A DNA stretch of 33,625 nucleotides from an uncultured Clostridia bacterium. Its GTDB lineage: Bacteria; Bacillota; Clostridia; Christensenellales; Aristaeellaceae. The translations under genes were made by a program, and so were the position numbers. Where the stretch lies: positions 1-33,625 of the forward strand of contig CAMVFE010000024.1 in assembly GCA_947166705.1 (NCBI GenBank). The letters run 5' to 3'. This document shows positions 30,430 through 33,625 of the stretch, piece by piece. Below the pieces are notes generated by a model. That model saw nothing but the letters and a program-made list of their open reading frames with translations. It had not been told where the DNA came from and searched no databases. Position 1 is the stretch's first letter. Each line of letters starts with the position of its first letter.

Positions 30430-31512
30430 TCAGTAAATCCCCACCAGCTTCAGCCTCGCGCAGACCGCACCCAGCTCCCGCAGGAGCATGTCCCCGTTCT
30501 CGCAGGCGATATTGCCTTCCGCTTCCAGATAGAAATAATAGTTCCACTGCAGGTCCTTCATCGGACGGGAGCGGAGGTTTTTCATGTTGTATCCGTGGGC
30601 GCCGATGATGTTCAGCGTCTGCGCCAGGGCGCCGGCCCGGTTCTGGACCGTGAAGACCAGGATGAAGCCCGCGGTGTCCTTGACGCCGGAGCGGACGGGC
30701 CGGTTCTGGCTCCGGCTCAGCACGGCGAAGCGCGTCGAGTTGAGGAGGGAATCGTTGATGCCGGACTCCAGGACCGTCAGGCCGTAGAGGGCGGCGGTCT
30801 CCTCCGAGGCTATGGCGGCGGCGGAGGGATCCCCGAGCTTCATCACCTGGCGGGCGGCCACCGCGGTGTTGGCGCACTCCACCGTGTCCCATCCGCGGCC
30901 GCGGATGAAGGAGGCGCACTGCTGCAGGGCCTGGCCGTGGCTGTAGACCGTCCGGATGCCGGAAAGATCCGCGCCGGGGCAGGCCATCAGCGCGTGACGG
31001 ACCGGAAGATCCAGGATCTGATTGACGAAAAGGGAACCGGTGAACAGGAGATCCATCACCGTGCCGACCTCGCCGGCAAAGCTGTTCTCCAGCGGCAGGA
31101 CGGCGCAGTCGCATTCGCCGCTTTCCACCGCCCGGTAAGCGGCTTCAAAGGAGGGATAGCCCGCGCAGGAGCCTTCGGGGAAAAGCTGCCGGGCGGCGAT
31201 ATGGGCGTAGGCGCCCTCGATGCCGGCGTAGGCGGCGGTGCGCCCGTGAATCAGCTCCTCCTGGTACCGACAGGAGATGTCGATGACCTGCCGGAGAAAT
31301 TCGACATACCGGCTTTCCACGGCGGGATCCCGGATCAGGGCGCGGCCACGGGCGAAAAGCGCTTCCTCGCGCCCCGGGTCCCGGATGGGCAGGCCGGCCT
31401 CCCGCTTGTAGGCTGCGATGGTTTCGACCGCATGCATCCGCTCCTCAAAGAGGCGGGCCATGCTTTCATCGATCCGGGATATTTCCTCCCGGGCGGAATT
31501 CAGGTCATTCAT
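30430..31512 (-). CDS. pheA: Bifunctional chorismate mutase/prephenate dehydratase
   Basis: This 360-residue enzyme converts chorismate to prephenate and then to phenylpyruvate in phenylalanine synthesis. The N-terminal AroQ helices (about 1-90) contain REEISRIDESMARLFEERM and AAYKREAGLPIRDPGRE. The prephenate dehydratase domain (about 95-275) has the GIEGAYAHIAA start, LPLENSFAGEVG and the STRFAVL (TRF) motif. A C-terminal ACT domain (about 285-358, GALAQTLNIIGAHGYNMKNLRSRP) gives feedback inhibition by phenylalanine. MNDLNS at 31512 is the correct start, preceded by AGGAGGT; the open frame extends upstream through the promoter only. aroF follows directly, so the operon feeds carbon into phenylalanine. 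No attenuator or T-box was seen. Confidence 0.95.
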   Translation of the reverse strand: MNDLNSAREEISRIDESMARLFEERMHAVETIAAYKREAGLPIRDPGREEALFARGRALIRDPAVESRYVEFLRQVIDISCRYQEELIHGRTAAYAGIEGAYAHIAARQLFPEGSCAGYPSFEAAYRAVESGECDCAVLPLENSFAGEVGTVMDLLFTGSLFVNQILDLPVRHALMACPGADLSGIRTVYSHGQALQQCASFIRGRGWDTVECANTAVAARQVMKLGDPSAAAIASEETAALYGLTVLESGINDSLLNSTRFAVLSRSQNRPVRSGVKDTAGFILVFTVQNRAGALAQTLNIIGAHGYNMKNLRSRPMKDLQWNYYFYLEAEGNIACENGDMLLRELGAVCARLKLVGIY

Positions 31513-31543
31513 CGGGGGACCTCCTTCAGACTGTCTGCAAACA

Positions 31544-31572
31544 GTAATAGACGCATTGCCGCGCCGTGTCAA
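31544..31572 (-). promoter_or_regulatory. Promoter of the pheA-aroF operon
   Basis: On the minus strand, TTGACA (31567-31572), a 17-base spacer and TATTAC (31544-31549). An imperfect palindrome CTGTCTGCAAACAG (31531-31544 on the plus strand) covers the expected transcription start and is a candidate operator. Confidence 0.6.
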
Positions 31573-31638
31573 GCCCCAATACCGAAAGAATACAGCGGCG
31601 CCCTCACGATCCGGCAAAACATCAAACCGTTTTGGAAA

Positions 31639-31676
31639 CCGCCAGACCCTCTGATTTCAGAAGGCTGGCGGCTTTT
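31639..31676. terminator. Hairpin terminator, possibly bidirectional
   Basis: CCGCCAG pairs with CTGGCGG (31639-31671) with an inner TCTGA/TCAGA stem. On the plus strand CTTTT follows; on the minus strand GGTTTCC follows. It may end transcripts from the aldo/keto reductase side before pheA. Confidence 0.55.
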
Positions 31677-31811
31677 AGAGGTACGCTGATTTTCCTCAAA
31701 AAGGTACGTAATTCAGTTGAACGTCCGATTTGTGGCTCTGTCCATCTATCGTTTTTTCACTTGCTGAACTGTCAGTCTGTTCAGGACTTTCTGTTTTTCC
31801 CTGATCGGATG

Positions 31812-31847
31812 CCGCACCACCGTTTTCAGCTTTTCCGGTGCGGTTTT
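31812..31847 (+). terminator. Hairpin with plus-strand T run
   Basis: CCGCACC pairs with GGTGCGG over an 18-base loop, followed by TTTT. No plus-strand gene precedes it, so its role is unclear. Confidence 0.4.
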
Positions 31848-31918
31848 CCTCGCGCCATTCAAAGTGATGTAATATGGCTGGTCATGATCATCCCTGCAGA
31901 TCGCAGCAATCATGCATT

Positions 31919-33052
31919 TCAGCCCAGCTTCCGTGAAAAATCAGCCAGCACCTCGGATATTTTGATCTGCTGCGGGCAGACCTGCTCGCAGCTGCGGCAC
32001 TGCAGGCATGCGGACGGCAGCTTGTCGGCGGGCAGGGCGCTCAGGGCCATCGGCGCGATAAATCCCCCGCCGGTGTAGGCGTGCTCGTTGTAAAGGGAAA
32101 GCAGCCGCGGAATATCCAGCCCCATCGGGCAGTGGCTGACGCAGTAATGGCAGGCCGTGCAGGGCACGGTGCCGCGGGAAAGCATCCGGGCGGAAATATC
32201 CATCAGCGCCTGCATTTCAGTCTCGCTCAGGGGCTTTTCTTCCGTAAAGGTCGCGAGGTTCTTTTCCAGCTGCTCCTGATTGGACATGCCGGAGAGGATC
32301 ACTGTCACGGATGGGATGCTTTGCAGGAAGCGGAAGGCCCAGGCGGGGATTTCCTCATCCGGACGCAGGGCCGTCAGGACCGCCTCATGCTCCGGCGGCA
32401 GCTTTGCCAGCTTTCCGCCGCGGAGAGGCTCCATCACCCAGACCGGAATGCCCCACTTCCGGAGCAGCTCCACCTTTTCCCTGCCGTGCTGGAAGGTCCA
32501 GTCCAGGTAATTGAGCTGCAGCTGGCAGAATTCCATGTCCCTGCCGTAGACGTCCAGGAAACGCTTCAGGACATCCAGCTCCCCATGGCAGGAGAAGCCC
32601 AGGTGCCTGATGCGGCCCTTGCGCTTCTGCTCGGTCAGGTAGCTGTAGATGCCGTATTTTTCGTCATCCAGATAGGCGTCGATGTTCATCTCGCAGACGT
32701 TGTGGAAGAGGTAGAAGTCAAAATAGTCCACGCCCAGCTTTTCAAGCTGCCGGGGGAAGATCTCCTTGACCTTGCTCCAGTTGGAAGCGTCGTAGCCGGG
32801 GAACTTGGTGGCCACATGGAAGCTGTCCCGCGGATAGCGGGCCAGCGCTTTGCCCATCACCGTTTCGGAATTTTCCCCGTGATAGCCCCAGGCGGTGTCA
32901 TAATAATTGACGCCGCTTTGCATGGCGGTATCCACCATGCGCAGCGCGGCAGCCTCATCGATCCGGCTGTCATCCCCGTTGATCACCGGCAGCCGCATCG
33001 CGCCAAAGCCCAGCGCGGAAAGCTTCAGTCCCTGAAAGTCTCTGTAGATCAT
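31919..33052 (-). CDS. Aldo/keto reductase with C-terminal ferredoxin-type 4Fe-4S clusters
   Basis: The 377-residue protein has an N-terminal aldo/keto reductase barrel (about residues 1-275) with LSALGFGAMRLP, the catalytic-type DTAWGYHG segment (Asp and Tyr) and KFPG (Lys). A helical region follows, then two Cys motifs typical of 4Fe-4S ferredoxins: CTACHYCVSHCPMGLDIP near 298-315 and CLQCRSCEQVCPQQI near 348-362. This fusion is frequent in anaerobic Firmicutes, where it may pass electrons between ferredoxin and a carbonyl substrate; the substrate is unknown. AAAGGAGGA precedes the start. A small helical Cys protein gene lies 33 bases upstream on the same strand and is probably in the same operon. 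Confidence 0.93.
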   Translation of the reverse strand: MIYRDFQGLKLSALGFGAMRLPVINGDDSRIDEAAALRMVDTAMQSGVNYYDTAWGYHGENSETVMGKALARYPRDSFHVATKFPGYDASNWSKVKEIFPRQLEKLGVDYFDFYLFHNVCEMNIDAYLDDEKYGIYSYLTEQKRKGRIRHLGFSCHGELDVLKRFLDVYGRDMEFCQLQLNYLDWTFQHGREKVELLRKWGIPVWVMEPLRGGKLAKLPPEHEAVLTALRPDEEIPAWAFRFLQSIPSVTVILSGMSNQEQLEKNLATFTEEKPLSETEMQALMDISARMLSRGTVPCTACHYCVSHCPMGLDIPRLLSLYNEHAYTGGGFIAPMALSALPADKLPSACLQCRSCEQVCPQQIKISEVLADFSRKLG

Positions 33053-33085
33053 GATCCTGTCCTCCTTTATTTCAATGCTCCCTGT

Positions 33086-33310
33086 TTATTTTGCGGTATT
33101 GGCTCTATCGGTTTCCCGGATCAGCCAGTCCAGCTGATCCACCCGGCGCTGACAGGCATGAAGCTCATCCATCAGTTCACAGCGCAGGCAGCGGAGCCGC
33201 TGCTTTGCTTCCGTAAGTCTGCCTGCCTCCACAAGCTCCGCCAGACGGCTGATCCGCTCCGAACTGCATCCGATATCTGTAAGGCACTGCCTTGCGCTTT
33301 CCGCATTCAT
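33086..33310 (-). CDS. Small helical protein of unknown function
   Basis: The 74-residue product is almost wholly helical in appearance, with Cys residues at about positions 9, 15, 41, 44 and 53 and many charged residues (SSERISRLAELVEAGRLTEAKQRLRCLRCEL). I recognise no enzyme motif. Similar small proteins occur next to aldo/keto reductases in Clostridia, but I know no function for them. AGGAG lies seven bases before the start codon. It is the first gene of the operon that ends with the Fe-S aldo/keto reductase. The CxxC pair could bind a metal. Confidence 0.72.
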   Translation of the reverse strand: MNAESARQCLTDIGCSSERISRLAELVEAGRLTEAKQRLRCLRCELMDELHACQRRVDQLDWLIRETDRANTAK

Positions 33311-33344
33311 CGTTTTCTCCTGAGGATATCATTTTCTGAGAACA

Positions 33345-33353
33345 ATTATATCA
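33345..33353 (-). promoter_or_regulatory. Extended -10 promoter of the reductase operon
   Basis: On the minus strand TATAAT (33345-33350) is directly preceded by TGA (33351-33353). No good -35 box is present at the usual distance. It lies about 35 bases before the start codon of the small helical protein. Confidence 0.55.
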
Positions 33354-33522
33354 TAGCATCCCGCGGGGAAACGCGCTAATGGCTATAATGAATATCATGA
33401 TATTCTTTTGATGCATTTCATGGGCCCCCAAAAGGAGATTAGTACATTGCGATGTTTCATGGCGGCCGCCGGAGAAGAGAACATGCGGCCATGAGCTTTC
33501 CTGCGAAGGTACTTAACAAAGC

Positions 33523-33572
33523 AGCAACAACCTTGAGATTCGTATCAAGCAACAACCTTGAGATTCGTATCA
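33523..33572. repeat. Perfect 25-bp tandem direct repeat
   Basis: Two exact, adjacent copies of 25 bp (33523-33547 and 33548-33572) with core ACAACCTTGAGATTCGTATC. The second copy supplies the -35 box of the promoter that follows. Confidence 0.9.
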
Positions 33573-33587
33573 GTGTAAGAGTACAAT
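33558..33587 (+). promoter_or_regulatory. Promoter for the gene beyond the right edge
   Basis: TTGAGA (33558-33563), an 18-base spacer and TACAAT (33582-33587), then AAAGGAGGT at 33601-33609. The -35 overlaps the tandem repeat, which suggests that the repeat is an operator. Confidence 0.6.
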
Positions 33588-33625
33588 ACATAGGTAACAC
33601 AAAGGAGGTAGCAAAAAGAGAACCA

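Larger units (their letters stand above)
31513..31918. other. Intergenic region between pheA and the aldo/keto reductase gene
   Basis: This 406-base stretch holds the pheA promoter, two hairpins with plus-strand T runs (31639-31676 and 31812-31847) and a doubtful 55-codon minus-strand frame (31746-31913). The base composition is lower in GC than the neighbours. No family was recognised in any frame. Confidence 0.5.
33311..33625. other. Right-edge regulatory region before a gene starting at or beyond the window
   Basis: This 315-base stretch contains the minus-strand reductase promoter, a TATAAT (33384-33389) followed by a perfect 16-bp palindrome (33390-33405), a 25-bp tandem repeat and a plus-strand promoter. 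It ends with a strong ribosome site AAAGGAGGT (33601-33609). The start codon belonging to that site is not inside the window. A plus-strand frame open from ATG 33452 to the edge (58 codons) passes through the tandem repeat and is poorly supported. Confidence 0.55.

Noticed and set aside
31513-31617. N-terminal extension of PheA from the upstream ATG at 31617
   Set aside because: It would read through the promoter, and the AroQ domain begins at MNDLNS with AGGAGGT in place.
31746-31913. 55-codon minus-strand gene
   Set aside because: It lacks a good ribosome site and a recognised family, so it is mentioned as a finding but not called as a gene.
33452-33625. Plus-strand partial gene from ATG 33452 open to the edge
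   Set aside because: The AAGGAG is 14 bases from the ATG. The frame runs through a 25-bp tandem repeat that is not a multiple of three and through a promoter and second ribosome site, so the real gene more likely starts beyond the window.
1-33625. CRISPR array, prophage, tRNA or rRNA genes, intact transposase
   Set aside because: No regularly spaced repeats, phage structural genes, cloverleaf sequences, rRNA motifs or transposase domains were seen on either strand.

Overview
The window looks like a chromosomal segment of an anaerobic, high-GC member of the Bacillota (class Clostridia), probably a gut or rumen organism. This rests on gene content: a zapA-U32 peptidase pair, rpsF-ssb-rpsR, Rrf2 and OhrR-type regulators, a ChvE/MmsAB sugar importer, a ferredoxin-type aldo/keto reductase, strong AGGAGG ribosome sites and SigA-like promoters. 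The genus cannot be fixed from sequence reading alone. I support 32 protein genes. No rRNA, tRNA, CRISPR array or intact insertion sequence was seen.

Layout. 1-3357 (+): cyclophilin, zapA and a U32/DUF3656 protein. 3370-4709 (-): a two-gene ECF sigma/putative anti-sigma operon whose terminator lies inside the 3' end of the convergent U32 gene. 4878-9291: an AT-richer block bounded by two identical 26-bp repeats. It carries a polar amino acid ABC importer of unusual architecture (four half substrate-binding modules fused to the permease; an ATPase with a C-terminal GHKL-like domain) and an XRE/zinc-ribbon regulator. 9403-12462 (+): XRE-cupin regulator, acyl-CoA ligase, recO. 12573-13850: rpsF-ssb-rpsR with its own promoter, candidate S6:S18 leader and terminator. 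13943-18096: chvE-mmsA-mmsB monosaccharide importer. 18196-23345: class A PBP, L,D-transpeptidase and CvpA-like protein. 23366-25826: a thiol-redox module of Trx-type glutathione peroxidase, a thioredoxin reductase homologue without NADPH motifs, thioredoxin and an OhrR-like regulator. 25831-29390: secreted coiled-coil protein, a Cys-containing XRE protein, Rrf2 regulator and polyphosphate:AMP phosphotransferase. 29397-31572 (-): pheA-aroF aromatic amino acid operon. 31919-33310 (-): ferredoxin-type aldo/keto reductase and a small helical protein. 33311-33625: regulatory DNA leading to a gene that starts at or beyond the right edge.

How the genes work together. The most interesting parts are the importer block and the redox module. 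In the redox module, the peroxidase has the resolving Cys of thioredoxin-dependent enzymes, its electron donor thioredoxin is encoded beside it, and the reductase looks like the ferredoxin-dependent flavin type. This suggests a ferredoxin to FFTR to thioredoxin to GPx chain in an anaerobe, possibly controlled by the OhrR-like protein through a direct repeat flanking the gpx promoter. In the importer block, the ATPase extension suggests transport coupled to, or regulated by, a partner-switching-like domain. Both are inferences from motifs and need structural or experimental tests.
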